Part shown: positions 11,163-22,018 of the stretch, one piece after another
Layout: every line of letters starts with the position of its first letter
Position numbering within the stretch: the first letter of the stretch is position 1
From: Micrasema longulum
Taxonomy: Eukaryota; Arthropoda; Insecta; Trichoptera; Brachycentridae
NCBI GenBank assembly: GCA_022494885.1
Contig: JAGVSM010002811.1
Coordinates: 1-64,000, forward strand
Direction of reading: 5' to 3'
DNA length: 64,000 nt
Translations under genes and position numbers: made by a program
The notes under the pieces: model-generated
What the model saw: only the letters and a program-made list of their open reading frames with translations
What the model was told of the DNA's origin: nothing
The model's database searches: none

Positions 11163-12004
11163 CTCAGAGTAATAATGCGCCAAGCTGTAGAGGCGCCCAA
11201 ACGTAGGAAAACCATTCTATGACTATTGGGTACTAAGTTAGCAGCAAAAAAATGAGCCGTACTCAGGTCGAGAATTGCTAAATGGATATTAATTTGCATT
11301 GTAAATATTTTTTAATATGTACCTGTGTATTTATTTTGTAAAACTGAAAATACATGTCTGTGTTTATTTTTTTATTCATTTATTCACAATATATTAATGT
11401 TACATTTGTTGAGACATAAATCCCACCTCCATAGAACCAATAATATCTAAATCAATATAGTAAATAAATCGACCTCTACGCGAAAAAACTCAAACTTTAT
11501 ATGGATGCCCAGTGCGGCCCAGCATATTGCCCGTAATCAACTGTCATTTTCAACAGTAAACATACTTTTATTCACAAATTTATCCCCTAAATTGAGAAAA
11601 TATAGTATCTGAAGTAAATACGTTGATATTAAGAAAGTTTTTAAGCAACATCATACACGTGTCGGGACAATAAATGCCAAAAATCAATGTAAATCATAGG
11701 AAAATATTCGGAATCAATTACCCGTGAAAACTGACTCTTTAACACATTTGACGCTCCTACTGCTGCAATCAAACATACTGCAATTCACCATAGTCGATTT
11801 TTATTTATTATAACGCAAATATCCAAGTTATTTACAATAAAGCCAAGCACAGCTACAAAAGCATCCGATCGAACCGTTATGTTTATGTTGTCAAATAAAA
11901 CTAAATGGCCGCCAATTGGTTGCTAACCAAAAAACCAACATCGCTTGCGTTCTATGAAACATAGTGATAGGGCTTCTTTCTAGGTTACGCATTATTACTC
12001 TGAG
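11163..12004. mobile_element. Element H, copy 1: 842 bp with inverted ends and 8-bp target duplication
   Basis: Starts CTCAGAGTAATAATGCGCC and ends GCATTATTACTCTGAG. It is flanked by a perfect direct GGCGGCAC at 11155-11162 and 12005-12012. The 8-bp duplication suggests a hAT-like or other 8-bp superfamily; no transposase is visible. The interior carries what looks like a captured retroelement 3' end (about 11365-11430, TTATTCACAATATATTAATG and GAGACATAAATCCCA, reversed). This is also in copy 2, so the capture predates amplification. Confidence 0.8.
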
Positions 12005-12526
12005 GGCGGCACCAATATTATTCATAAATATTCAAAATATTTCTACGGAAACTGGATAATTCTGCTGTGGTTATTAAATACAGGTATTAAGAACTAATTG
12101 ACTTCTTTTACGAAAGATGTTAAAAATATAATCATTAACAATATAATATGAATATTTAAAAAAAAGATTTTGTCAAATGAATGTAATCTGTACCTACAAA
12201 GATAATTAAAATACATGTAAGAATTTTATAAAATTCAAAAACTTGAAACTCGGCTTATAATGTTGAATATGAGCTTTTTTATAAAATTGATAGTATTGGA
12301 ATTCTTGGAAACATTTCGTATCGAGTCTCTGTCCGTAGAATTGTACTTTTCGACATTCAGCGCTCAGACTGACTATACGTAAAACAGCTCTCTTCGAACA
12401 CAAGCTATCTGTGACAGTTTTATTGACATCGTCATATTAAATTGTAAATAAGTCCATTAAAAACATCTGAAATACACGATCAATTAAATGCACATGTACT
12501 TAATTTTACTTCATTTGTCTTTTTTT

Positions 12527-12602
12527 ATTTGTTTATTTTTCCATACATTATTTACATAGAAATATAATTACAAAAATACATCTTAAAATTAAGGAATAAC
12601 AT
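12527..12602 (-). repeat. LINE 3' tail, family X, copy 1
   Basis: TTTGTTTATTTTTCCATACA followed by TTTACATAGAAATATAATTA and CATCTTAAAATTAAG. Nearly the same sequence occurs at 54232-54320. The T-rich start suggests the poly(A) end of a minus-strand retroelement. Confidence 0.5.
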
Positions 12603-12708
12603 GAATTGGAAAAAATGTCTACAAAGACTACAGCGTCTGAGCGTCGGCCATTCCTTTTTTATTTATTAAAAAGTTTATAGCACATATATATATGGTATGA
12701 AATAACCA

Positions 12709-12891
12709 TAAAAAGAAAAGAAAAAGAAAAGAAAAGAAAAGAAAGGAAAAGAAAAGAAAAGAAAAGAAAAGAAAAGAAAAGAAAAGAAAAGAAAAGAAAA
12801 GAAAAGAAAAGAAAAGAAAAGAAAAGAAAAGAAAAGAAAAGAAAAGAAAAGAAAAGAAAAGAAAAGAAAAGAAAAGAAAAGAAAAGAAAAA
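12709..12891. repeat. (GAAAA)n pentanucleotide microsatellite
   Basis: About 36 units of GAAAA, with one G substitution near 12745 as the only visible interruption. The long Phe/Ser/Leu minus-strand frames crossing it are artefacts of the five-base period, which has no stop in some frames. Confidence 0.97.
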
Positions 12892-13104
12892 CCAAATCAA
12901 CATATGCTGAAATTACGAAAATATGATTTATTTGCACTATGCATTTATTTTTAATTTTATTTTAAAAAAATAATTTTTTAAGAATGTGTCTTTCTTTAAA
13001 TATAAAATAAAAGTACACGAAAACAGGAGGAGGGGAGGAAAGTGAAGAGATTTCCATACTTTTTATGACAACTTTTCAGCACTTTTCTTCGTGTATTCTT
13101 ATTT

Positions 13105-13425
13105 TTCTTCTTCCTGGCTGTACGTCCCATTTACTTGGGGTCAGCCCTCCTAGTCCTCAGTCTACACGTCGGACTAGGAGATTTGTTTTTTAGATTCTGT
13201 TTTACGGCCGGTTGCGACTCGACGCCGAGACAGTAATACCTCTTGCTAACTGGGGCTCAGGATGCCACCGAATGACTATTGTCCCTCCGCTACCATCCTC
13301 AACACAAGGTCAACCTCAAATAAAAAGAAGGTGACTCAGTCCTCCAGGAGCCGGGTTAATGATCTCGTCTGGGTATGACGGGTAAATATATACCCAAAAA
13401 CCTTCGCCCGAGACCAAGGACACTT
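13105..13425 (-). pseudogene. Probable RTE-like LINE 3' end
   Basis: GC-richer than its surroundings. The minus-strand translation near 13105-13145 contains GLTPSKWDVQPGRRK, a C-terminal signature I associate with insect RTE-like LINEs. The rest (13150-13420) has similar composition but is frameshifted. No catalytic motif remains. Confidence 0.45.
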
Positions 13426-13429
13426 CGTG

Positions 13430-14615
13430 TATCATGTTTTTTATTTTATTTTATGGGTATTTCTCCTGAGCTTTTTTCATTTTCTTTTTTACTTTTGTTG
13501 TCATCAAAAAAATTTAAACATTTAAATTTATCTTTAAGAAATCTTTTATTTAAACCTTGCCTATGTAACAGACTGTATATTTTTATAAAAAAATAATGAG
13601 AATTTTGATTATTCAATGATTACCCTAAAAAAATTGATCTTATTAAATTGTTTCAAATACAAACAAATATAATGTAAATTTAAACGTTAAATGTAGAATT
13701 TTTGGAACAGTGGAAGTCTTTAGGCGAATTTTAACTCAAATCAAATCATTATTTTAACTATTTTATGTTACCTTTAAAACATTGTTTTTTTTACTTTAGG
13801 AAACTTTAATACAACCGAATAGGATTCCATTAACATTATTTACCATGTTTTTCTTTTCTTTTGTGGGTATAATTATTTTTTTATAGAAAAAAAGAAACTG
13901 CTAGTATAGATGGAATTTGTGTATTCGACCGTACATACTATGACGTTTTCTCTTTGTATAGACAGATAGAATATTAAAGCAGTACTTATTTATAAATTAT
14001 CGTGTAATATTATTTAGTTGGTGAAAATATTAATTCTTCGGTATTCCGATGTATTCGATGACCATTTTTTTGGTTAGCTAAATGACTCGAATAACACTTA
14101 TAATATTGATAACAAAACTTTAACTTATTTTGTTAGTAATACGATCGGCAATAGGAAAGAAATTACAGTATTTTTTTAATATGTAAGAGAATTTATTAAT
14201 ATTTTTTTATGTTACTCATAATTTTCAAATAAAAAATATTTGTAAGTGTATAAAAAATAACCATCGAAGTTGTTTATACAAATATACCATTTTGTTCAAA
14301 CACAATTTGATAATTTTTATGGTAACGTGTTCTATGTAACATATAAAAGTACTCGTAATTCAGAATTCTGTCTACATCATGTCTCTCCAATGTCCATTAC
14401 GCGTGTACATACCTACATATTTCACAATAATAATTTAATTCTGCATTCTTTTATAGCGGTAAATATATTTTTATAGGACAAGGTGCGATTTATTTTTAAT
14501 GATTGACAACATAATAACTTACTGTAATCAAATCCAGTATAATAATTCTACAAAATAAAAGCCGCTCACGTTAAAACATAATCAGTTTAATATTTAATTT
14601 GCCCATTAATTTTAT
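13430..14615. other. AT-rich DNA without recognisable content
   Basis: Long T and A runs; short open frames only (for example 14270-14476) with no recognisable motif. I see nothing functional. Confidence 0.5.
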
Positions 14616-14819
14616 TTAATTTTTTCGTGTACACTTTAAGTAGATGTTTGATTGAATACAAGTTTTTGGGTTATCAAATGTAAGGCTATTTTTTCTATTC
14701 AGTTTTTCTACTTGGTTTTTCGTATTTTTTATTTTCTCTCTATCTATCCTCGTCTCTATTGTATACATCATAATCGGTCTGACACACGTTTTCAATGTGT
14801 TCATTGTAATATACGACAT
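14616..14819 (-). pseudogene. RTE-type reverse transcriptase fragment
   Basis: The minus-strand frame has NTLKTCVRPIMMYTIETRID followed by KIKNTKNQVEKLN. This matches the LK..VRP...YG.ET.....T.K......E block between palm and C-terminus in RTE-like LINEs. It continues into poorly preserved sequence and has no catalytic residues. Too short to judge its subfamily. Confidence 0.6.
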
Positions 14820-15955
14820 TTCTTAGGCATATGGATATATTCTCATCATCACTATGGCTGCATCATCTGCATGGTATGTGATGTTAATGACCTTATCTCC
14901 TTATACTTAAACTAAGTTAGTAGATTCACTACTTTTTATTATTCTTAAAAGCGTTTTTTTCATATATTTATTCTGCTTGTGTAAGAAAAGGTTTTTGGCG
15001 TATATATTATTGTGCTATATTTAGTTATAAAGGTGCTAAACTTGCTTTGTTTCTTTGTGATTTTCAATATGTGTTACTTTTTAAATGTTAATATTATTTA
15101 TGTCCCAAATTGAGTTGTTGTAACTCCTGGAAATGTAATTTAACGTATTGTAGTTGTAAACTACTTTGTGTTTTATGATTAATAAATAAAAAAGGCGAAA
15201 TGTGTAGAGTGTATAAAAGACTTGATTGTCTTTATGAATAACTACAACTTAAATAATTAGATAACCCCCAAATCAAAATATATAAAAAATATTTTTTTCA
15301 AAAGTAAACATAAATGTTGGTATTATACAAGGATATAATATTGCTGATATTTATAATCTGGTTTGTGTCATTGTTTTTACGAGGCATTCCCGCGTTTTTC
15401 CGTGTTTACTGATGTTCCCCAGGCACCATAAAGTCGCGTTTTGCGTGTTATTGACCGGAATGGGGAATCCCCCGAGCAAGGGAATAATATGCAGCTAGAG
15501 CAGCTTTAAAGACCTATAATTTGTTCGTTTAGTTCTCTCCAAACTTAGAGATAGGCTGGGTAATAAAAAGGTCGCGAAACCGGTATTCCTCTTTGAATAC
15601 TTAAGCCAACACCCTGAAGCCAGACAAACTGATTTTAATTGGGTTTGAGATACATTGGTCACATATGCTAATGAAGATTCTCCGTTGTTTGGTGATATTT
15701 CAGTAGTTTACTTGATAATAATAATAACGAACATGGTTTATTTTATTTTATAAAAAAATACGATTTCTTTATATAAGATATCAATTTATGTTTTATCCTT
15801 TGTAATTTTCTTTATTCAATATTAACTACCTAATTAAACTATATTTTAAAAGCCTGTTAAAATTAGTATAACTTTTTGATAAAATATAATATGTATAAGA
15901 TAATTAAATACTCGTATTTACAATCAGAATATTTTCGAATACTGACGTATTATTA
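14820..15955. other. AT-rich DNA with a probable plus-strand retroelement tail
   Basis: The segment ending GTTTTATGATTAATAAATAA (about 15169-15188) plus an A-run looks like a LINE 3' end. The segment 15370-15620 is slightly GC-richer (GAATGGGGAATCCCCCGAGC) but unrecognised. Confidence 0.35.
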
Positions 15956-15957
15956 TT

Positions 15958-16990
15958 TTTAAATTTTTTATTTAAAATTTTCAAGTACAAAGAATAAGAA
16001 CTTTGGAGGATTTATTGCTAAAATCAACATTTTCCAGCCAACCAAAAAGTAGACTGGCCAAATGAAGAATTGATTTAAAATTTGTACTATTTTTTTAAAA
16101 TTAATCATAAAGTACATGTGTTTCAAAAACTAATTAATTAAAAATAATAGCTGTTTTTGAATAGGGAGATGAAGCTTGCACATATAAACATAATAAAAGT
16201 AAGTTATAAACATTAAATGATGAAGAATGTGATCAGAAAATATGTTTTGAAGGAGACTGGAGGGGGAACCTGAAAATATAAGGAATGTTTATTTATATTT
16301 TAAATGAAGGGAGGTTTCTAAGGATTTATGGTGATGTTTCAGGCGTTTCTTGAAACTGGACATGGAAGGTGCATTTTGTACATGAAGAGGTAGCTCATTC
16401 CAAGTCTGGCAACTTGCACAAAAATGGAATTGCTGAAAAATGATATGCCATGTCGAGGAAAGGAAAGTGTTCTCTTCTGAGAAGAGCGAAGTGATATATA
16501 TTTTTTTAGAAATATAAGTGAAATTCTCAGTAAGATATTTAGGTTGTGATGAATATTGTTAAGAAGTGAATGAGATTGAATAAAAACGAAGCCACCTGAG
16601 TACGAAGCTAAAGGGTGATACATAGTCATACTTTTTGAGATTAAAAATAAAGCGGATGCTTTGATTCTGCAAACGCTCCAGACGATCAATGAGCTCGGTA
16701 TTGGCATCAAGATATCAAATATAGCACAGAGAAAACAAAATAATAGATAAGGATAGATTTTTTTGCTGCGGTTGTAAAAATTTATGAAGACTTCATAACA
16801 CGGAGGGTGCGGTAGCAATTTATTCCAACCTCGGGTGTTCATGCCACGTCAAGTGTTGGTCCATAATAATACCGAGATTTTCAACTGTTTTGTGTTTGTG
16901 AAAGGGATCCCATTGTTGTTGATCACTAAAGCAGGAGTTGTTGAAAAATTTAGAATGAAGATTTATCTTTGGCTATCAAAAATTATAATC
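15958..16990 (-). pseudogene. Jockey/CR1-like LINE, reverse transcriptase C-terminus and 3' UTR, copy L1
   Basis: On the minus strand, pieces in different frames follow the family order. ENLGIIMDQHLTWHEH lies near 16850-16900 (the DLGI..D..LTW..H block). It is followed by ELIDRLERLQNQSIRFIF near 16640-16700. C-terminal remnants with VQ.APS and SSFKKR-like pieces lie near 16330-16400. The 3' UTR runs to 15958 with TTCCAGCCAACCAAAAAG at about 16031. Several frameshifts and stops; inactive. A second copy lies at 18575-19470. Confidence 0.7.
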
Positions 16991-17037
16991 GCCTGGTATA
17001 TATGCAATGAATGTTGAATAAAAAATGACGATATCAT

Positions 17038-17640
17038 TTTTATTTATTTATTTGACACTTTATATACAAATGCAATACGTATAAGTAAAGTAAGTATATG
17101 TATATATATTTTTTTTGTTTCAATTCTTTACAAGTTATTTACAATTTGCTTTTTAATTCAATTACTTTTCTTATATCCATATATTTTTTCCTTTTTTTTT
17201 GTAAAGTTTCACTTTTTATTTTGCATGGCAGTATGCTTTTTATTGTTTCTACTAATCTTAAATTATTACTTACTATGTTTGTACTTACCTGTATATTTTT
17301 TGTAAATGCCCCTTGGGCGTATTGTAAAATTAAATAAATAAATATTTATACATATAAGGGCAGGCATATTGCCTAAAGGCAATTTCTTCCTACCTACGCA
17401 AACCGTTCGGTTTGAGAAAATTATAATTACATGGACATATTGAATCTTACAATTTTATACAAAAATTCAAAACAAAGATTAACAAAATAAAAATACATAA
17501 AAAATAATAACACTATACTATGAAGAGAGGAGAGGGGGTGGGAAGGAAAAAAGAAGGATAAAGGAACAATTGAAATATTTAGATAGTGACATTTTAATCT
17601 TGACTTAAATGTAAATAAATCATTCAACTATATCAATGTG
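17038..17640 (-). mobile_element. LINE 3' end, family T, copy 1 (interrupted)
   Basis: TTTATTTATTTGACACTTTA at 17040 starts the minus-strand tail. The continuation (CATATAAGGGC.GGCATATTG, TTTCTTCCTACCTAC, CATGGACATATTGAATCTTA) is displaced to 17350 by an insertion. An uninterrupted copy lies at 36328-36530 and shows that the two parts belong together. Confidence 0.65.
17096..17343 (+). mobile_element. Retroelement 3' fragment U, inserted in LINE tail T
   Basis: A T-rich segment ending TGTAAAATTAAATAAATAAAT on the plus strand, absent from the otherwise colinear T copy at 36328. It contains CCCCTTGGGCGTATTG just before the tail. The edges are approximate because both sides are low complexity. 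Confidence 0.45.
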
Positions 17641-17648
17641 CTCAGTAG

Positions 17649-18098
17649 TGACCGACTAAAATTTCGGTTTCAGTTTCAGCCAGATTCAGCCAATACAACG
17701 TGTTTCGGCCAAAAATTGGCCGATACTTTGGCTCAGCCCCAGCCTCAGGATGTGTCGGATTATGTTCGGCTGTACTCTGGTTCTAATGGCTCGTAACTCG
17801 GCCGCATGACCTTTCATATTTATATTTTTGTAATTCCTTTATAGTTAAGAAGTTTAAGTTCATATTGCGTGCATTGAAGAACTGCTAAATATGCGTTATA
17901 ATATGTATAACATAACGAACCAAAAAGTGCTAAAAATAAACAAATTTACTTACTAAACTTGTACGGTTTAACAATAAAAACGCCTAATTTTGGACGCTCT
18001 GAAGTGAATTTAAACTTATTTAAAAATGTTTCGAAAACGAAACAAGAAGTTAAACCGAAATTCGGTTTTGATTTCGGCTGAAATTCTTGTTTCGGTCA
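17649..18098. mobile_element. Element V: 450 bp MITE with TGACCGA ends
   Basis: Inverted ends TGACCGACTAAAATTTCGG and a right end that reads inverted as TGACCGAAACAAGAATTTC, with subterminal TTTCGG/CCGAAA words repeated many times. The 8-bp flanks CTCAGTAG (17641) and GTCCGTAG (18099) agree at 6 of 8 positions. These features fit a hAT-type MITE, but the ends are imperfect. Confidence 0.5.
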
Positions 18099-18439
18099 GT
18101 CCGTAGTTCTCAGTGACTAGTAGATAATTTAGCATGAAAAATTTCTCGTACACCCTGACGTAATAGGATTAGACTGTATATGACGTCATGGAACTTATGA
18201 AGAGAACTTTTTGAGTTACTGATTGCGTGGTATTGAATCCGTTTTATTGAATCAGGAAAATACAGCGCTACCAAGGAAAAAGTTTTTGCTGTATTCCTGG
18301 CTCGTATTACTTGATTTTAACTAATGCGACGTTATAAATAATTCATGTATTGAAACTGAACGTTAAGAATCGGAGTTCTTGGAGACTTTTTCATTTATGA
18401 GTGATTAATTTCAGTCAGAGAAGATGAATGTAATTAATA

Positions 18440-18520
18440 TAATCATAATATCCCAATCAGCACCAAATGGTACGTAGGGCACCGCATTAGTGCACCAACC
18501 GCGTCGTATCTCTATTTAAA
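18440..18520 (-). repeat. SINE family B 3' end fragment
   Basis: CACCAAATGGTACGTAGGGC and CGCATTAGTGCACCAACCG match the 3' portion of SINE B on the minus strand; the tRNA-like head is missing. Confidence 0.6.
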
Positions 18521-18574
18521 AAATAATAATGAAGGAAAGATAATACGTATAAAATTATTTAGTATGATATTTTT

Positions 18575-19470
18575 TTATTTAAAACTTCAAGTACAAAGAC
18601 GACCTCCGCGGTGTAGTGGTAAGGACGCTTGACTTACAAATGGAAGGTTCCGGGTTCGATTCCCGGTAAGAACACAAAAAATAAATGTTATTTTCTCAAC
18701 CCTGGGAGTTCTGTGCTGTAATTCACTACTGTAATTGGGCCTCCTTATTATTATATTATGTACTTCTGGATTACTTTCTTTCAGCACAAAGATGCTAAGG
18801 CTACCAGATTTCAGAGAGCTCCTTCGGGCAGCTTTTCTCGTTTGACAACGAGCAAATTTTCCGTGTATGTGGGCACCGCCAAGGAGACTTATGTCCTCAG
18901 ATGCGGTGTGCGGTATGTGGTGGGCAAGCTGTAATTGGGCCTCCTGGTCTGTTGTGGTGCAAAAAAAAATAAAAAAATACAAACTAAGTACTTTGGCAGA
19001 ATTATTGCTAAAAGCAATATCTTCCAGCCAACCAAAAAACAGACTGGTCAAAAGAAGAGATTAGTCAAAACTTTATACTAAAAAACCATAAATATTTATT
19101 AAAAGATACATACATACGAGTATGTTATAGTATTTATTATAACTATTTAAAAAAACAAACAAATTAATTAAAAATAACAGCTGGTTTTTAATTGGGATAT
19201 AAGGCTTGCACATATTAACGTAAGTATTTTTTTTTTTAAAGTTCATTATGTTAAACGTATTAAATGATGAGGAAAATGTGGGATCGGATAATGAGTTTGG
19301 AAGGAGAGAGAAAGAGGAACCGAGAAAACAAAAAAGGGATAAAAAAAATATATCTGAGAAAAAAAGCAGGAAAAATTCAAGGAGTTCGGGATTCTAGGGA
19401 TATATAATAATGTTTCGGGCGTTTCTTAAAGGTGGCTAGAGAAGGTGAATTTTATTATGTAGACGGAGCT
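18575..19470 (-). pseudogene. Jockey/CR1-like LINE, copy L2, split by a SINE
   Basis: The 3' tail TTTTTTATTTAAAACTTCAA at 18572-18591 and the UTR resuming at 18977 (CTTCCAGCCAACCAAAAAAC near 19020) match L1 block by block. The homology includes ACAGCTGGTTTTTAATTGGG near 19167 and TTTCGGGCGTTTCTTAAAGG near 19412. Only the last part of the coding region remains and it is out of frame. SINE K sits between the two parts. Confidence 0.6.
18601..18975 (+). mobile_element. SINE family K, copy 2 (composite), inserted in LINE L2
   Basis: Head CCTCCGCGGTGTAGTGGTAA with the T-arm CCGGGTTCGATTCCCGG at 18649-18665. The 3' tail TTGGGCCTCCTGGTCTGTTG is followed by an A-run. The insertion is flanked by TACAAAGA on the left and TACAAACT on the right, where L1 has an uninterrupted TACAAAGAATAAG. 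Compared with K1 it holds an extra segment (about 18752-18930) bracketed by a repeated CTGTAATTGGGCCTCCT. It is either an insertion or two SINEs sharing one tail. Confidence 0.75.
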
Positions 19471-19863
19471 TCGCTTTTAATAGCATTTGTGATGCTGTCA
19501 AATGAATTCACGATGTTAGGTCAATTAATAATTATAAATTTCTGACAATCAACAATTAAGGCTACTAAAAAATATACTATTTATAATGTGTACAATCATC
19601 ATTTTTACAAAAAAACATGTATTTAATTTATAAACCCGTCAAAATATTTTTTCTCTTTATTTCATACTCTATTGTTAATCATAATATTTTTAACATCTTT
19701 TGTAAAAGTTGTCCGAGTCTTTTGTTTAGTTTTGTCAGGTAGTTCATTGTATGATTTCAGTCCGTGTTTTATGAGTCTCGACTGTCCTTGTCTCGTTTTA
19801 GAATGATGTATAATTCATCATTTTATTATTCTCTCAGTATATAAGCGATAATAATATAATTTA

Positions 19864-20023
19864 ATGTAAGATTTTCAGTCTTCAATTTCAGGCGTCAATC
19901 CGGGGACTATGAAATATTCTAGGGGTTTTTTTTTAAATAAATATTTCATGTCAACTATGTCGGTTTTCGAAACTGAGACCTCTTGCACGGTAGACAAACG
20001 GGCTGACCATTAGACCGCGAGGC
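19864..20023 (-). mobile_element. SINE family B, copy 4 (3' truncated)
   Basis: Minus strand. CGTCAATCCGGGGACTATGA and the tRNA-like head (CTGACCATTAGACCGCGAGG) are clear; the ATGATGATG 3' end is absent. The B-box region is mutated (TCGGTTTTCGAAACTGAGAC). Confidence 0.65.
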
Positions 20024-20127
20024 GTGCAAAAAAAAGGAATATTCAATGATGTTTCTTATTCAAAAGGTTTCTATCGCCGTTGATACAAATGAAATCCTAA
20101 AATTTTTATATAAACTTAAAATATTTA

Positions 20128-20262
20128 TCATCACAATTTCCCTTTTCGCACCTAGTGGTACATAAGGCACTGCATTGGTATTTCAATAGTACCTGAGAGT
20201 AACCATCGAGTCAAAAACACTCGCCCAGGATTCTTGTTCTATTTCTGGTTTGATTTTAAACA
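20128..20262 (-). mobile_element. SINE family B, copy 5 (internally deleted)
   Basis: The 3' end (CATCACAATTTCCCTTTTCG, GGCACTGCATTGG) is joined directly to the non-tRNA head (CTGAGAGTAACCATCGAGTC, AACACTCGCCCAGG). Body and tRNA-like promoter are missing. Confidence 0.55.
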
Positions 20263-20559
20263 GTTATATGAATTAATATACCTGAATATTTTCTTTGTGT
20301 AATATCACTACATGAAATCAAACTGTCGACCGGTTTCAGAATATTGCTGATCATTTCTAATTAATAGCGAAGTATCACATATTACGAATACCAATAAAAA
20401 TTTATGAAATGGATTTAGAATAATTTATATAATACTTTATGTTAGTTGTTCCGTAATGTAGATCTGATGGTGGCTAAAAATAATAATCTAATGGCCAACA
20501 CGTGTTTTAATTTAAATTGTATATATACATATATATTTAGTTTTTTACTGATTTAATTT

Positions 20560-21010
20560 TTTAAGATGCTCATGACTTTTTAATTTGTTTTAACTATGTT
20601 TTTTTTTATTACATCTCTTACTTTATTTTAAATATGTTTTTTTTCTCTTTCTACTCGGTATTTTGTTATGTTATTTTTTTAAATATGCTTTTTGCTATAC
20701 ACATACATTCATTTTTTACTATGACTTTAAATATGTTTCTTACTATATATTCTGTTTTTATTTCGCATTTTACTGAGTTTTAAAATATTTTTACATACGT
20801 ATTTATATATTTTTAATGGTTTTTACTATGTTTTCACTACATTTATTACTTTGGTTTTATTATGTTTTTGCTTCGTTTTTTTTACTACATTTTAATTATG
20901 TTTTTACTACATTTTTACTACATTTTTACTATGTTTTACTACATTTTTACTATGTTTTTACTACATTTTTTACTTTGTTTTTCACTTTGTCCTCTATCTT
21001 TATAACTATT
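20560..21010. repeat. Degenerate T-rich tandem repeat (TTTTTACTATG/TTTTTACTACA)
   Basis: An 11-12 base unit alternating TTTTTACTATG and TTTTTACTACA, clearest at 20880-20980 and more degenerate leftwards. The Phe/Tyr/Leu-rich plus frame at 20816-21022 is a by-product of the repeat. Confidence 0.7.
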
Positions 21011-21037
21011 TCTATATATTGATTACTGTTTTTTTTT

Positions 21038-21142
21038 ACTGTCTTAGAACGGGGTAAATAACCCTAGTTAGGCAGTCAAAGCTTTGTATAAATAATAATT
21101 TTGTGTATGTAATATAATGATAATAAATAAATAAATAAATAA
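21038..21142 (+). repeat. Retroelement 3' tail
   Basis: GAACGGGGTAAATAACCCTA and CAGTCAAAGCTTTGTATAA precede (ATAA)n ending near 21142. This is the usual look of a LINE or SINE 3' end on the plus strand; the family is unknown. Confidence 0.4.
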
Positions 21143-21289
21143 TTAATTGTATTTTCAAAATCCATATGGATATTATGGAGAAATGTTTTATGTATGCTTG
21201 GGTCTCACAGCAATTCTATTGTTGAAAAATCTGACTAAATACTGGGCTTCATTTTAAGAATTTCCAAACCCTTTAAAAAATCGAATATA

Positions 21290-22018
21290 TTGAAAACTTT
21301 ATACAACACTTGTACGCAGTAACTTGGAGTTCGCATCCGTTGTGTGGAGCCCACAATACAAAACAAACATTGAAAGGATTGAAAATGTTCAACGAAAGTT
21401 TTTTAAATACCTAGATTATAAAAACAATACAACGCTTTGCACTTACAGCCAATCTGTTAAACAACATAGATTTTTACCCTTGAAAAAAAGACGCACTATA
21501 GCTGAATTATGCTATTTATATTTATTATTAGATAATAAATTAGACTCTTTTAACCCAATCTCCAAAATTAATCTTAATGTCCCCTTTCGTGTGACAAAAA
21601 AAAGTATTTATTCCATCTGCCAGTCTGTAGCACTAACTATGCACAACACTCTTTCCTCTATCGTTTTTGCTCAAACTATAATGCTTTTTTTTATCTATGA
21701 TATATTTAACATGCCTCTTAATTTATTTAAAAATATATTAAAACTCATTCTTTCTGGATGCGATACGCTCCCACTTACTATTTAATGATGCTCATGCTTA
21801 CGCACACCTGAACACATACTCCCACACAAATACACATGAAGTCACCTCTACACTTACTCTCATACAAATACACCCTTTTGTTGTACCACAATTTAATATG
21901 TATGATTTTTTTTAGAAACTTCGCTGGGCGGTCTTTAAACCGTACCTTTTTCATGTTATTATATCATTGTTGACTGTTTATTTCTGTAAAATAAATACAA
22001 AAATATTTTTTTTTTTTT
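21290..22018 (+). pseudogene. Jockey-like LINE reverse transcriptase C-terminus and 3' UTR
   Basis: A plus-strand open frame (21324-21785, extendable upstream in frame) has LEFASVVWSPQYKTNIERIE then NVQRKFFKYLDYK. It corresponds to the conserved LEY.S..W.P.Y...I..IE..Q..FL..L block after the palm of Jockey reverse transcriptases. The downstream KKRRTIAELCYLYLLLDNKLD fits the leucine-rich C-terminal helices. The stop at about 21783 is followed by a UTR and an A/T tail to 22018. It lacks endonuclease and catalytic domains, so it is a 5'-truncated, dead copy. Confidence 0.8.

Noticed and set aside
12628..12937. Two minus-strand frames of 91-92 codons rich in FSFLFFS
   Set aside because: They are produced by the GAAAA microsatellite, whose five-base period cycles through all frames without stops.
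16339..16842. 167-codon minus-strand open frame as a novel gene
   Set aside because: Neighbouring frames on the same strand carry the Jockey motifs; this frame is a shifted reading of LINE copy L1.
18587..19051. 154-codon minus-strand open frame
   Set aside because: It is antisense to SINE K copy 2. CVLTGNRTRNLPFVSQ is the reverse reading of the tRNA-like T-arm region, a frequent false protein in insect annotations.
20816..21022. Phe/Tyr-rich plus frame that looks like a membrane protein
   Set aside because: Generated by the TTTTTACTATG/TTTTTACTACA degenerate tandem.
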